This document shows positions 28,731 through 39,290 of a stretch of 64,000 nucleotides of DNA, piece after piece. The translations under genes were made by a program, and so were the position numbers. The DNA lies in the NCBI GenBank assembly GCA_039621445.1, contig CP154957.1:15306947-15370946 (forward strand), written 5' to 3'. The notes beneath the pieces are model-generated. The model had not been told where the DNA came from, searched no databases, and was given only the letters and a program-made list of their open reading frames with translations. Position 1 is the first letter of the stretch. The number at the start of each line of letters is the position of its first letter. The DNA comes from Euglena gracilis. Lineage: Eukaryota; Euglenida; Euglenophyceae; Euglenales.

Positions 28731-28764
28731 GGAGCCCGAAGTGTCTGGATGACACTCGGGCTCC
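28731..28764. repeat. Hairpin at A/B junction
   Basis: GGAGCCCGAAGTGTC and GACACTCGGGCTCC pair around TGGAT, with one unpaired base. GGAGCCCGA is the start of the terminal motif found at the other YR elements. Confidence 0.75.
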
Positions 28765-28821
28765 GGTAAAGAATGATCCAGGAGGACAGGACAGCGAAGG
28801 CGGAGCACAGGACAACAGTCA

Positions 28822-28909
28822 GGTCCTGCTCTTCTGTCCGGCTGTTCCTGTTGTTTGTGGTGCTGGTTGTGGTGTTTCTTACTGCGATGAGATGTCGGAG
28901 TAGGCGGAC
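28822..28909. repeat. Terminal repeat, inverse partner of 38865-38952
   Basis: About 88 bp running from GGTCCTGCTC to GTAGGCGGAC; its reverse complement resembles 38865-38952 (CCGCCTACTCCGGC to CAGGACCT), and more distantly the ITR of D. The two partners border the B-C-D cluster. Confidence 0.65.
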
Positions 28910-28959
28910 TTGGAGATGCTGTCGCTCCTGTCGGTGGCTGGCGGCGGCAGGTGCTGGCT

Positions 28960-30016
28960 TCTCTGTGGGTGAATTGAATTTTTTTGGGGCCCCCCAACCG
29001 ATTTTCATGTTCTTTTTCGGGCCGGGAGGGGGGGGCGGGCTCCCAGCTGTCTTGTTCTCTGCCTTCGCTGTATCATTCTTCACCGGAGTCCGAGACAGCT
29101 CCGGCTCAGAAAAAGACCCCAGTGATGCTTTGCGCACCATTTTTTGGACAGCAACCCCCGCCTTTTCCCCTGCCTCCAACCGCAAATAATGAAATAAAAA
29201 AGCCTGCACATTTTTTCGTTTTCCAATCTGGCACAGTTCCTCTGAGGACAAACCTGCCAGTTTATACATATACACCTCTGCCCCCCTGTTGGACTGGGGG
29301 GCCCACAGGGGGGGGTACCCCATGTTTATCCAACAATCTTTTTGTCAAACTCCGAGTGGTTTTTGCAGACAGGGGGGTAAAGGGAGGTTTTAGACTTAAT
29401 AATAAATGTCCCCGGGGGGCACAGTAAGATGTCAAACTGACATATTTTTTTCACGTTGAACCATTGGCAACCATTGGGACATGATGATTTCATCCCATTG
29501 AGTCTGTCTCCAACCCTTTCTTTGGACAAGGACAAAGACCTTGCCATCAACCTGGGACACTGCCCTGAAGGTCCTTCTCAAATCCACTGAACGGTGCAAA
29601 CAGATGACTCTGAAACTTAAAATGACTTGGTCCCTCAGGTCACTGAGGCACTCTGGGGGAGGTGCTGCTGCCAACTTCTGACGTAATGTTTCAGGATTCC
29701 AAAACCATGAATACCTGGGGGTGGATGTGTTCCATTTTATGTGGCCCCCAAAACTTTTGTCTGTGGAAAAGTTTTCAGTCTGGGAAGAAAATTCTGAATT
29801 ACTGACAAGAGGGGGGTTTCTATAAAGGTCCCCCAGATTGTCCAGGGGACATTGTGGTGCATTTACTGCTGATGCCTCCCAGTGGGGCCACCTGGCCACA
29901 AAATTGGGCAGTGTTTTGTTGCCTGGGGAAGCAAATAAATCGGTTTTCAAAGCCATGAACGGTTTGAAATGCTGGTTGATCCATTGAAAAAGTTGAGCGT
30001 CCAGTGAGTAATCCAC
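28960..30016 (-). pseudogene. Element B tyrosine recombinase
   Basis: The frame 29432-30016 runs from the RNase H end (KTDLFASPGNK) into recombinase sequence with the first Arg in CLHRSVDLRRT. The C-terminal half is in frame 28613-29323: APQSNRGAE (His of HxxR replaced by Gln), CQIGKRKN and FHYLRL with the Tyr. The tail carries FSEPELSRTP, also found after the recombinases of A and D. The His loss and the frameshift near 29.33 kb suggest loss of activity. Confidence 0.78.
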
Positions 30017-30242
30017 CCCTGTCCATTTCCCATCTGCTTATGCGGTCTGCAAGACATTCCTTTGAAGGCACCCACTTGACTTGCAAATTTATTTTGTGCT
30101 CCGTGCACCATTTGAAAAATGGTCTTAGCATTGTGTTGAAGGGGTCTTTTTTTGCCCTTCCTTTGGTCAGGAAATAAGTAATTACCTGATCGTCGACTTT
30201 TCTCCTGGCTTGGTTAGGCTTTTTACTGTGCTTATGGTGCAC
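29820..30242 (-). pseudogene. Element B RNase H
   Basis: Contains FKWCTEHKINLQVKWVPSKE, then CLADRISRWEMDRGG, aligned with A at near identity. The first part of the domain (Asp in a DSST-like motif) lies further right in other frames. Followed by the recombinase frame from about 30016. Confidence 0.75.
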
Positions 30243-30527
30243 TTAGTTCTTTGGCATTTATGTGCAGTGTGGACCTTTCCCTCCAAAATTCCTGCACAAT
30301 GTTTCCTGCACGGATATCTAATCCCCCCCATGCGTGGGTGCTGCTGTCTGAGTGCAACTCCCTGGTGGCATTTTGGGGGAAGGGTCTTCCCTCGCAGGTC
30401 CAGTAGAATTTTGATTTCCCTTAGTTGGGTTTTTATTGTTGTTGTTTGGAGTCCCAGGGTGCTGTGGAGTGTTTTGCCAGAAAATTGGCCAGGGCATCCG
30501 TAAAAACCCTGAGGCAGGGCAGGACCA

Positions 30528-31307
30528 TCAGGTTGGACCTGATTTGTCCAAAGTGGCAGCCTTTTTGATATAACGTCCTTTTTTTACAATTATGCCCAGT
30601 TCCTTTTTGATGGTCTTGACCTTTTTGGGGGCACTTGTAACTTTCCTTGGAAGTTTAGTTGAAACGCCAGGTGGTGCACAGTTTCTGTGGGTTCCAGGGT
30701 CGACTTTTTTCATTGATTTTGAACCCTGAATTTAATAAATCTCTGAATATTGTGTTCAGATGAGTTTGAATGAATACCTGGATGCCCCTTTTTCTCCGCA
30801 ACTTTTCGAAAGTTTCCATGACCCCATGAAGATTTGGGGCGTTATGTTTGCAGCCTGCTTGGAACTCCCATGTTTTCCCCCTGCCTGATGCCTCAAAAAT
30901 GGACTTAGGGCCTGGCTTACTGGTATGTGAAAATATGCATCCCTTAAGTCTATTCTGGCTGCCCACTGGCCTTTTTTCCAGAATTAGAAAGATGTGCTGG
31001 ATGTGATCCAGCTTGAAAGGTTTTACTTGGAACTGCTGGTTTAAATTCCCTGCAGTCTCTTATGAACCTCCACTTTGTCTCCACCCCGCTCTGGTTTTGA
31101 TATTAGAAACCAGTGAATTAGATGTTGGGTGTCTGTATCTTGACCCTTTTTATGGATCCAGATTTTTCGTAATCCAACAGTATTTTTTTCTGCTTGGGTC
31201 AGGTTTAGGTTTGCCCTGAATTTTGGGTGGGTGGACAATTTTGGGTTTCTGTCCCAGGGGATTTGGATGCCATCTTTGATTAGTTGGCAGATTGTTGGGA
31301 GGGGCAT
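30528..31307 (-). pseudogene. Element B reverse transcriptase, YxDD segment deleted
   Basis: Pieces at 31041-31307 (LIHWFLISKPERGGD), about 30920-30960 (AARIDLRDAYFHIP, first Asp) and 30655-30966 (KLRRKRGIQVFI, then THLNTIFRDLLNSGFKI). Compared with A, the block carrying HLDDILLVAP is missing between RKRGIQVFI and the next helix (about 45 bp gone near 30768). Catalysis is impossible. Confidence 0.8.
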
Positions 31308-31591
31308 TATTGTTCCACCATTTTAGGCTCTTTTGAAGGCTCTGGTGCAGGTGGGTGTTTCACCACTTTTCCTCCGTGGAAATTATCTCTCCCAGCAAGT
31401 GCTTTTGTGGGGTTGTGGGCTCGGTTGATGAAAATGTCCATGGGACCTGCTTGTGGGTGGTTGGGATTATGGCAACCCCTTGGTTGGCAGGAGTTTGTCG
31501 AAAAACTGCAGGGGGGGGGTGTGCAGGCATCTCTCACACTCTCTCTGGTCCTCCGCTCTGATCTTGTTGGTGGAATGGTTTGATCCTTGAT

Positions 31592-32120
31592 TCAATCTTT
31601 CCAAATGTCTTTGACATCTTCTGGGTTTCTTCTGTCCCAGGTTGTTCTGCCTTCCTCCTGCTGGACTTTCTGACCACTGTGTCCAAAGGAAAAATCATAT
31701 GTTGCCAAGGAAAGTTTTTGGCTTAAGAAATTGTCAACCACTGAGGGGGATCTGTTGCTTCTGTAACAGCTCCCTGATAATAAAATGCAGGCCAGGTGCT
31801 TTTTAATGGGCTTCCCATGACAATTCTCGAACATGTGGTGGCAAGCCAGAATTCTCAGGGCCGGGGTGTGTGGAATGTGTAGCTTTTTTAACAGGGGCCA
31901 CCACACAGCTGAAACCCACAGGGGACAAATCAGAAGACATTTGAGATGTGTGTTCTTTCAGCCTCAGGAGCCACTGGCTCAAGGCAGACCAGGGAAGGTT
32001 TGCATAAACTTCTGAGAACATGTCCAGAGGACAGTTCAAACTGTCTGTGGCCACTGCCTTAAAATGGGGCCAACGACTGACAAATTGAGGGAGTTTGTTA
32101 TTGTCTGGTGATGCAAACAT
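31592..32120 (-). pseudogene. Element C end of RNase H and start of recombinase
   Basis: Frame 31803-32120 has MFASPDNNKLPQFVSRWPHF and LPWSALSQWLLRLKEH, matching the post-RNase H region of A and B. Frame 31592-31906 adds VVDNFLSQKLSLATYD, the likely N-terminus of the recombinase core. No catalytic recombinase residues remain before the junction with B. Confidence 0.65.
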
Positions 32121-32231
32121 TCCGCAGTGGGTTTTATGACCTGCTGGAAAATGTCCATGACTTTCTGATAATGAAAGGGTTTAAACTGTAATCCCCGGGG
32201 TCGAAGTGCCAACGGCTGATGGCATCCCTTT

Positions 32232-32964
32232 TCATGGATTGGGAAGGGGCCCAATGAACTTGGAGGGTGATGTCCATGTCCATACCAGGTTGAGGTGGAA
32301 TCCCAAATGTGGGAGATTTTGAGTGGGTTGAAGAAGAGATTTTTTGCTGTTGATCTTGGAACCTCCTTGCAGTAAATCTGCCAGCATGATGGCCAGGTCG
32401 TGGCTAACTTGTTTCTGGCTGTCCCCTATCAGGAGGATGTCATCCAGGTACAAAAAACACAAAAGACCTTTGGCTCTCCAACGTTTTTCCAGGCATTCCA
32501 TTCAGCTCATGAATTTTCCTGGCAGCACATTTAATTGAAAAACAAGCTGCCTGAAATTCCCAGCATGTGTCTTCTAGAGTCATTCTCACGTATGGTCTTA
32601 GTGCTGGGTTCAGCATTAAATGAAAGTAGGCGTCCTTCGAGTCTACTTTCGCACCCCATTGTCCTTTTTTTCAGGTGTCTGAAGATGACCTGGATGTTGT
32701 CCAGTTTGAAGGGTGTGGGGAAAAGTGTTGATTTAGCTGGCGACAATCGCTGATTAACCGATGTTTTTCTCCCTGGGGTTCTTTTTTGGAGATTACAAAC
32801 CAAGGGATTTTATGTTTGGTACCTTCCCAGGGGACTGGTTTTATGGCTCCTGCTGATTTTGGCATGCAAAATGTGCTGAGGGAGGGGGCTGACTCCCAAG
32901 GGGGGTTTACTCCCTGTGTGATGAGTTGCAACACCCTGGGGGGGGGGCAACTTTCTGCCACCAT
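32232..32964 (-). pseudogene. Element C reverse transcriptase, split frames
   Basis: 32671-32964 carries ISKKEPQGEKHRLISDCRQL. A second frame near 32645-32665 reads GAKVDSKDAYFHL (first Asp). 32232-32501 carries LLCFLYLDDILLIGDS (second and third Asp) and SKKSLLQPTQNLPHLGF. The catalytic residues are intact; two frameshifts separate them. Confidence 0.78.
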
Positions 32965-33102
32965 GGCAACTGGGCTGAAGCCTCTGAAACAGAGGTCCTC
33001 CCAGAAAGTGCTCCTCTGTCAGCAGCAGCACCTCGGAGATCTGTTCCACAGATCTCAAGCTTGCAGCTTCCCACAGCCTGCAAGTGTCTTGGCTTCTGCC
33101 CC

Positions 33103-34023
33103 TCAGTGGTGGTTGAATTCTTGGCACAATGCCAATGCAATGCCAATGCACAATTCTTGGCACAAAAGGAAGGAGCAATACTTCCTGGCAAGGTGTTTAC
33201 CAAACCATTTTCCTCCTTTGGACTTTCCTTTCCCCTTGGGGCCAGACCGCCATGGTCTCGGTTGCCAATTTGTTGGCCATTGTTTGAACTTCCACCCTTT
33301 TCCACCTGTGGGGGTGGGAAAATGCCACATGGGGAACTCACCCCTGAAGGGGGGGCTGATACCCTCTTTGTTGATGCCAGCTTGGGCCTTGGCATTCTTG
33401 ATGTCTTCGGGGGTGAACAGGCCATTCCCTGGCTGTATGGTCTGAGGGATGCTCTTCCTCTTCCTCTCCTTGACAATATATCTTTCACAGGCAGCCACAT
33501 ATGCAAACAGTTGTTGGCTCAAACCCAAAACGTCTTCAGGGGCTCCTTGTAATGTGCAGTGTAGCGGTGCCAAGATACGCAGTATATTCAAAAAATTCTG
33601 CTGGACCGCACGTAGAGTGCGGTCATACCCACTCTTGCCATCCTGGCGGTGGTTGTTCTCTTCTGCCTTGGGCTTTAGGGTCTTCCAGGTGGGTATCTGT
33701 TCCAGCAAGCTTCGTACTTCCAACCGTAAGTCCCCAGACTGTACCTGTGTCCATATCCTCTCCAGGTCCCCCGGCATTGCCTCCTCGGCCGTCTTCCAGG
33801 GGAAGTCCTGGGCTTCCTCCGCTGCGCACGCCGCCTCCTCGTCGCGATCCATCTCCGTCGTCGTTGTCGTCGTCGCCGTTGTCCACTTCTCGTACAGCTT
33901 GAAGGCCACGTCCGACGACTTGTCGCTCAGCTCCAGTGACGGTATTGAGACGTTCTTCGTGAGGGTCAGGCTGTAAAGGTATTCCGCTAAGTATGGTTGA
34001 AGCTTAGACCATTCGGGCTCCAC
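33103..34023 (-). CDS. Element C Gag-like ORF
   Basis: A 306-codon frame starting at GTG 34023 (EPEWSKLQPYLAEYLYSLTL). An acidic Thr-rich part follows, then a helical domain (YDRTLRAVQQNFLNILRILA, LSQQLFAYVAACERYIV) and a basic Gly/Lys-rich C-terminus (RSGPKGKGKSKGGKW) suited to nucleic-acid binding. No zinc knuckle, as in many DIRS Gag proteins. The final 30 residues after about 33190 look out of frame. Confidence 0.6.
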   Translation of the reverse strand: MEPEWSKLQPYLAEYLYSLTLTKNVSIPSLELSDKSSDVAFKLYEKWTTATTTTTTEMDRDEEAACAAEEAQDFPWKTAEEAMPGDLERIWTQVQSGDLRLEVRSLLEQIPTWKTLKPKAEENNHRQDGKSGYDRTLRAVQQNFLNILRILAPLHCTLQGAPEDVLGLSQQLFAYVAACERYIVKERKRKSIPQTIQPGNGLFTPEDIKNAKAQAGINKEGISPPFRGEFPMWHFPTPTGGKGWKFKQWPTNWQPRPWRSGPKGKGKSKGGKWFGKHLARKYCSFLLCQELCIGIALALCQEFNHH

Positions 34024-34030
34024 ACTGCGA

Positions 34031-34128
34031 GATGGTGAGGTCCTGCTGTCCTTGCCGGCTGTTCTGTTCTGGTGTGTTTGTGCGTGTGCGGGGGGTGCTT
34101 CGTACTGCTTTTTGTTGCCGGAGTTGGC
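34031..34128 (+). repeat. Left inverted terminal repeat of D
   Basis: Runs from GATGGTGAGG to GCCGGAGTTGG; its reverse complement matches 38447-38545 with few differences. It also abuts the 5' end of element C, so it may be shared by both. Confidence 0.82.
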
Positions 34129-34354
34129 TGATTCCTTTTTCCGCCCTTCGACCTCAAGGAGAAAGAGTTTTACTTTTACGAGTTCCAGTGTAATACTTTT
34201 ACGAGCAGTACTACTTTCCCGAGGACCTCTACTTTTAACAACTGGTGGACCGAACTTTTTCGGAACGTCAACTTCCTGACCGAAGAATTCAACTCTTCGA
34301 GTTAACTGGAATTATTCCCAGAAGTATTGCAATTGCCACAACAGAGATCAACAG

Positions 34355-35528
34355 TTGGACTTCCATGAAAATGATTTTAAAAGAACCTCTGAATTTCAAG
34401 AAGACCTTCAAAGAACTGCCAAGAAGTCAGCTGAAGCTGGGGAAGGTGGAGACACAGCAGCAGCTGCAGAAGCTGGAGGGGCAGCAGTAACACGCCTGTC
34501 CGTGGCCATCGCAACCCCCCACCCCCCACCGCATCAGAGTTTTCAAAATCCTCCTCTCAGCATGGGAATGGCCATGGTAGATGTAAAACTGTGGTCAGGA
34601 GGGCAAGAAAACAGAAGGGGAATACCATCACAGGTCCAACAGACTGCCCCCCTTTTCTATGCTCTCCCCTTCCAGGGGACAAGGCAAGGGCTATGGAAGC
34701 CATTCAACAAATATCAGAAATACAAAGGATTCAAATTATCATGGCTATGGCAGCCATCATCCAGAAGGACCTGGGGTCCAGAATCAAGGCTATGGAAGCC
34801 ATCATTCAAGAGGGCAGTGGGCCCAGGGGCAAGGCTATGGCAGTCAGCACCACAGCCTGGAAAGGTCCCACTGGGGAAAGGTATGTCCAACTTACCCCAC
34901 AGCCCTCTCAAACATAAACCCCTCAGAAGCTGCCCATCCAAGCAAGCAGCCCCCCCTTCAGGGGAAGGCCAATGGAGGTCATTATATGCAAGAGGCCAAT
35001 GGAGGCCAGGGGAAGGAGCAAGATATCAAGGCCAATAGAGGCCATTTCAATCAAACTCAGGTGGCCACTGGAGGCCAGTGCATTCAAGATCATATCAGCC
35101 CTTGGGGGGGAGGCCCAAGGTTGGCTACACCAGGCCCCCCCCCAGAAGGTAATCAGCCCACACACCCCAGCTATACATGTACCTCCCCACTGCAAACACA
35201 GACATTCCCCCATCTTTCAGAAACAAGGGAAAAGCCTGTCTTTGAGCAGCCCTATGGCAGGGCAAGAGGTGACCCCAGTGATGGGGCAGCCTGGGAGGAC
35301 CCCAGTTATGTGGCAGCCAAGGGGAAGGACCCCAGTGATGGGGCCGTGGAATCCCCAGACACATTCCACCCAGGGGTGCCCCCCTACAGAGCCCTGCAGG
35401 CCAGCACTCACCATTGGGTCAAGGCAGGAGCCAGCACAGAGGGATTAAACTTAATAAGGGAAGGGGTCAGGGCAGATCTTCCCCTCCCCCCTCAGATGTC
35501 CTTAAGAGTTCCCTTCAAAACTCCCTAA
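34355..35528 (+). CDS. Element D Gag-like region with peptide repeats
   Basis: Two overlapping plus frames: 34355-34650 (MDFHENDFKRTSEFQEDLQR) and 34659-35528. The second has degenerate repeats: GYGSHHxxGxG three or four times, ANGGHYMQE / ANGGQGKEQ / ANRGHFNQT, and DPSDGA / DPSYVA / DPSDGA. It ends at TAA 35526-35528; the RT frame continues in the same register directly after it. No zinc knuckle. Gag role is inferred from position. Confidence 0.5.
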
Positions 35529-36070
35529 GAAATATTGACTGCCCAGAAAATTCTGAGGGAATACGAATGTGCAGGGGCAAACAGGCAAATCACCCCAGCG
35601 GAGGCAAAACATGTTGTCCCTTATTTTATCATCTCCAAAAAGGAAGGGGAAAAGACAAATGAAAGACTAATTTCAGATTGTCGACAGTTAAATCTCCATT
35701 TCACCCCCCAGAAGTTCAGGTTTGAACACATGGGAAAAATCTTCCCATATCTCAGAAAAGGTTGGTTCTGTGGAAATAAAGATCTGAAAGATGCTTATTT
35801 CCACTTAGAGCTGCACAGCAGCCTGCAAAAACATGTTTGCATACAGGTGGGGGAGAAACGTGGCAATTTCAAGCTGCTTGCTTTGGTATAAGCAGCCTGC
35901 CACAAAAGTTTATGACTCACATGAGTGTCTGGGAAAGGAAATGGAGAAAGGAAGGAAAGGTAGTTTTCATCTACCTGGACGACATTTTGCTGTTAGCCCC
36001 CAGCAAAAAGACAGCAGCCCAACATTTGGCAGAAATAAAAAAGACCTTTTACTGGCAGGTTTCAGAATAA
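35529..36070 (+). pseudogene. Element D reverse transcriptase, one frameshift
   Basis: The frame after the TAA carries AKHVVPYFIISKKEG, RLISDCRQLNLHF and NKDLKDAYFHL (first Asp), ending at 35891. The frame 35837-36070 continues with GGETWQFQAACF, LPQKFMTHMS and VVFIYLDDILLLAPS (second and third Asp). All catalytic Asp are kept; one indel at about 35.84-35.89 kb separates them. Confidence 0.82.
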
Positions 36071-36082
36071 ACCTCCCAAATC

Positions 36083-37011
36083 GTGTCTGGAACCCACACA
36101 AGAAATAAAGCATTTGGGTCAGTGGATCAATTTGAAAAAGGGCCAACTGGAAATTACACAGGAAAAACTAAAATCCTTAAGAAAGGAATTAGGAAAGGTG
36201 CTGACAGCACAAAAAATGACCTGCAGAAAACTCAGCTCCATTGTAGGGCATGTAAGAAGCTATTTAGTTTCGATGCCTTTTCTCAGAATTCTGACAGATC
36301 AACTTTGCAAAACGGTGGATTTGCACACCAAGAGGGGTTGGGACCACACCTCGACCATCGGGTCAAAGATCAAATTGTGGAGTTGAAGTCATTTTTTTGC
36401 AGCCAGTTGTGGGCAGAGCATTTCAATCCCAGGCCTCTCAGGAACTGTTCTCAGACAGCAGCACCTGGCAATGGGGGGGGGGGGCTGGACAAAGGTTCAG
36501 GCCAAAAGGTGCAGGATTTTTGGAGGGACCTGCATGTCCTTCATATCAATCAAAAAGAGCTGCAGGCTGCAGTGGAAACTGCAAAATCTTTGGGCAAACC
36601 AAAGCAAACGATTGTGCTTCATGTGGACAGCCAGGTGGCTGTCAGTTATTTGACAAAATGGGGAGGCAAAAGGCCATATCTAAATTCCATCCTAAAACCC
36701 CTGTTGTATCATTGTCAGGAAAAGAAAATAAATTTGCAGGTGGTTTGGGTCCCGCAAAAGAACAATTGGCAGACTCCCTGACCAGGGAGCAAAAGGACCC
36801 AGGGGATTATACCCTAAACCTGAACATCTTTCATCAAATTCTTCAATTCTTCAGATCGGACATAACCCCAGAGGTGGACATTTTCGCACCCCCAGCAAAA
36901 AAAATTCCCCACGTTCGTTTGTTGATACCCCCACCAAGGAACCTTGCTGGTGGATGCCTTAAGGGCAGACTTGAGGGGCCTCCCCCCGGTTTATGCAAAC
37001 CCTCCCTGTAG
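36083..37011 (+). pseudogene. Element D RNase H, split frames
   Basis: 36083-36781 contains VLHVDSQVAVSYLTKWGGKR and INLQVVWVPQKNNW. 36397-37011 continues with LADSLTREQKDPGDYTLN and EVDIFAPPAKKIPHV, the equivalent of the DLFASPGNK motif. An indel at about 36770 splits WVPxKxxLAD. A run of ten or so G at about 36474-36483 lies inside the domain. Confidence 0.75.
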
Positions 37012-37336
37012 CATCACTCCCCAATGGGTTCAGAGATTAATGTTAAACCCAGACCTAACATGTCTGTTGATCGTACCCCACTGGGCTTCGACATCATGGT
37101 GGCGCCAATTAATGTCAATCAGGCAGCCAGGCAGCAAAGCTTTGCTGGTACCCACCCAATGGTGTCTGTTCACCAACTACTGGGGGGAGGAGATGCCCCC
37201 CCCCCCAAGGTGGAACTTGGCCTGCTTGATTGTGCCAGGCAAATATTACAATCCCAGGAAGTTTCGATGTCCAGTATCGACACTTACATAAAAAAATCTG
37301 GGAAATGTCAAGAGATATGACTCAGCGATCAGGGCA

Positions 37337-38100
37337 TTGGTGGGCCAGTTTGTTGCACAAAGGGTGCCCCTGCAGGATACAATCCTGAGGATGGCTGAAG
37401 CCATCCTTAATCTTGCTGTTCACAGCATTAATACTGCACGAAATGCATATGCAGCAGCGTTGTTACTCCCAGGGTTTGGGTCAGTGAGGTTTTCACCCCT
37501 TCTGGCTCCATTGAAAAGGAAATGGAATTCCAATGTCTGCAAGTATGCCCACTTTTGGGACCCCACTGATTTCTTTGAAAACATGAGGAGTTCAACACCT
37601 CTCTCAGATCTGTCTGTGAAAGAGCTCAGAAACAGACTCATCACCTGTTGGAGGCTTTGGCCCTCCACATGGGGGTTGATTTAGCCAGGACACAGCGGAA
37701 AATCAGTTTCGTGGGAGAAAAAAATTTCATTTTATTGCAAAGGAAAGGGTGGCAAATCCCAAGATGGGAGGAAGTTTTGAATTTGCCACACACTCACCTC
37801 ATCAGCCCCTGGCCTTTATTGAAAGAGTATGTGGAAAGGACATCGCACATGGTTGGACACAAAAATAATTTTTTTGTTATGGTCTTTGCATGGTAAAAGA
37901 CGTTTGACATCAGAAAGAGTGAATTCTCTAACAAAAGAAATTCTGCAAGACGGGGGGCGGTGGACACCACCCACTGGAAACCCCACTGCACCAGAGGGGC
38001 TGGGGTTTTATGGTGGAAAAATGCTGGTTTGCAAGTGGAAGAAGTCCAGCAATTAGGTCAGTGGAAAAATTTTGGGGCCTTCCAAGCTCATTATTTGTGA
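37337..38100 (+). pseudogene. Element D tyrosine recombinase, split frames
   Basis: 37337-37684 gives ARNAYAAALLLPGFGSVRF and ELRNRLITC. The next frame (37648-37896) reads LALHMGVDLART where A and B have YRSSGL and HRSVDL, so the first catalytic Arg is Met (ATG, one base from AGG). After a frameshift near the G-run at 37952, 37984-38100 reads HCTRGAG (HxxR), LGQWKN and AHYL with the Tyr, then TGA at 38098. HxxR, Trp and Tyr are intact. Confidence 0.8.
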
Positions 38101-38146
38101 CTCGGTGTTGTTTCAAAAATTCAAAGTATTATGGCCCAAAGGGGGA

Positions 38147-38230
38147 GTGCGGAGCCCGAATGGTCTCGGACTCCCACAACAAAGGAAGGGGCAGGAAGGG
38201 ACCAAGAGGGCGAAGCACAAGAAGATGGTG
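38147..38230. repeat. Terminal motif after recombinase of D
   Basis: GCGGAGCCCGAATGG through GGGCGAAGCACAA. The inverse is at 38537-38612, with a related inverse at 34013-34030. In translation it gives AEPEWSRTPTTKEG, matching the tails of A and B recombinases. It is probably the internal region complementary to the termini. Confidence 0.65.
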
Positions 38231-38446
38231 AGCCCAACCCTCCCACCCAAAAAAATCAGCAGAAAAAGAAAGACATCCCAACCAGAAAGGGGACCCCCGA
38301 CCAAGCAGCCCCAACCACTCACCCAGACACACACCAGAAAGAGACAACCATTCCCATCGAGGGGGGGGGCACCAAGCGACCAGGGGGGGAGGGGCGGGGC
38401 CACGACGGTTCAGCTTCGCCAAGGTGTCGGAGGAGGCCTCATCATC

Positions 38447-38545
38447 GCCAACTCCGGCAACAAAGACGCAGTAAGAAGCACCCCCCGCACACGCACAAAC
38501 ACACCAGAACAGAACAGCCGGCAAGGAAAGCAAGACATCACCATC
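38447..38545 (-). repeat. Right inverted terminal repeat of D
   Basis: Starts GCCAACTCCGGCAACAAAG and ends GACATCACCATC. Inverse of 34031-34128. Beyond it (38546-38612) the terminal motif with TGCTTCGCCCTC continues. Confidence 0.82.
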
Positions 38546-38612
38546 TTCTCGTGCTTCGCCCTCTTGGTCCCTTCCTCCCCCTTCCTGTGTCGTGGGAGTC
38601 CGAGACTCCACC

Positions 38613-38952
38613 ATAGCCACTCCAGTGAGCTTCCGTGCGGTGTCCCAGCCGGCTCCAGTCCACTTCTGGCTTGACCAAATCGTGGCCATCACGGTGGTAG
38701 CGTCCGCATCTCGTAAGAAGGCTGTTGTCAGCGATTCTTGCAAGAACAGGTTGCTCCATGCCGCTTAGAAGGCCTTTTTGTCAGTCTCGTCTTGCAGTTT
38801 TGTGAATTACATGATTAGCTTGTGTAACTTGGTTGAAACTACGTGCCAAAAGGACGAATATGATCCGCCTACTCCGGCAAAGAAAAGCAGTAAGAAGCGC
38901 CGCAACCAACACCACACACCAAAAAACAACAGCCGGAAAGAGGAACAGGACC
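38613..38952. other. Cluster of YR terminal fragments
   Basis: No gene. 38865-38952 is another ITR-like sequence (CCGCCTACTCCGGC to CAGGACCT), the inverse partner of 28822-28909. The rest is non-coding. Confidence 0.5.
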
Positions 38953-38999
38953 TCTGGGGTCTTGTGCGGAGCCGGAGCTGCCGTACCCTCCCTTCGGGC

Positions 39000-39275
39000 C
39001 AGGAGGGGGTGGGGGGACACCCCCCACCTAAACAGTGGTGCGGTTTGGGTGACCGAAAGTTTGACGCCCCCAAAACGACCAAAAGTGCCATTTTGCGCAC
39101 TTTTTGGGCAACAATTTCCCAAAAATGTAAAAAAGAATTTCGGCGCAAAACGCCGGAGGAAAAAATTGACCCTTTTTTGGTGGGTCCAGGGAACCCCCCG
39201 GGGTCCGTCCGGACCCCCTGGCAGGTGGGGGGGGTCCGGATCCCCCTACGGGCCAGGGGGGGGTACACCCCCCAC
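39000..39275 (+). repeat. Dispersed repeat, copy 1 (partner near 54.6-54.97 kb)
   Basis: Shares ACCTAAACAGTGG, CAAAACGACCAAAAGTGCCA, CGCCGGAGGAAAAAATTGAC and GGTCCGGACCCCC-type blocks in the same order with 54605-54965. Contains several G/C runs. Not coding as far as seen. Confidence 0.8.
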
Positions 39276-39290
39276 CAAAACCATGAACGC

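Larger units (their letters stand above)
28646..31590 (-). mobile_element. YR retrotransposon B (DIRS-like), truncated
   Basis: Minus-strand copy closely related to A: RT remnant, RNase H, recombinase and terminal sequences at 28731-28909. The 5' (Gag) part is short, and at about 31590 it meets the truncated end of copy C. It looks dead (RT lacks the YxDD segment; the recombinase HxxR reads QSNR). Confidence 0.8.
31592..34030 (-). mobile_element. YR retrotransposon C (DIRS-like), 3' truncated
   Basis: Minus-strand order is Gag-like ORF, RT, RNase H end and the beginning of a recombinase that stops at about 31.6 kb where B begins. Head to head with D, with the inverted repeat 34031-34128 between them. 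More diverged from A and B than these are from each other. Confidence 0.78.
34031..38545 (+). mobile_element. YR retrotransposon D (DIRS-like) with long inverted terminal repeats
   Basis: Plus-strand copy bounded by an inverted repeat of about 98 bp (34031-34128 and 38447-38545), including GCCGGAGTTGG next to the coding side at both ends. Gag-like region, RT, RNase H and recombinase follow in order. Frameshifts occur within RT, RNase H and recombinase. Confidence 0.85.
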
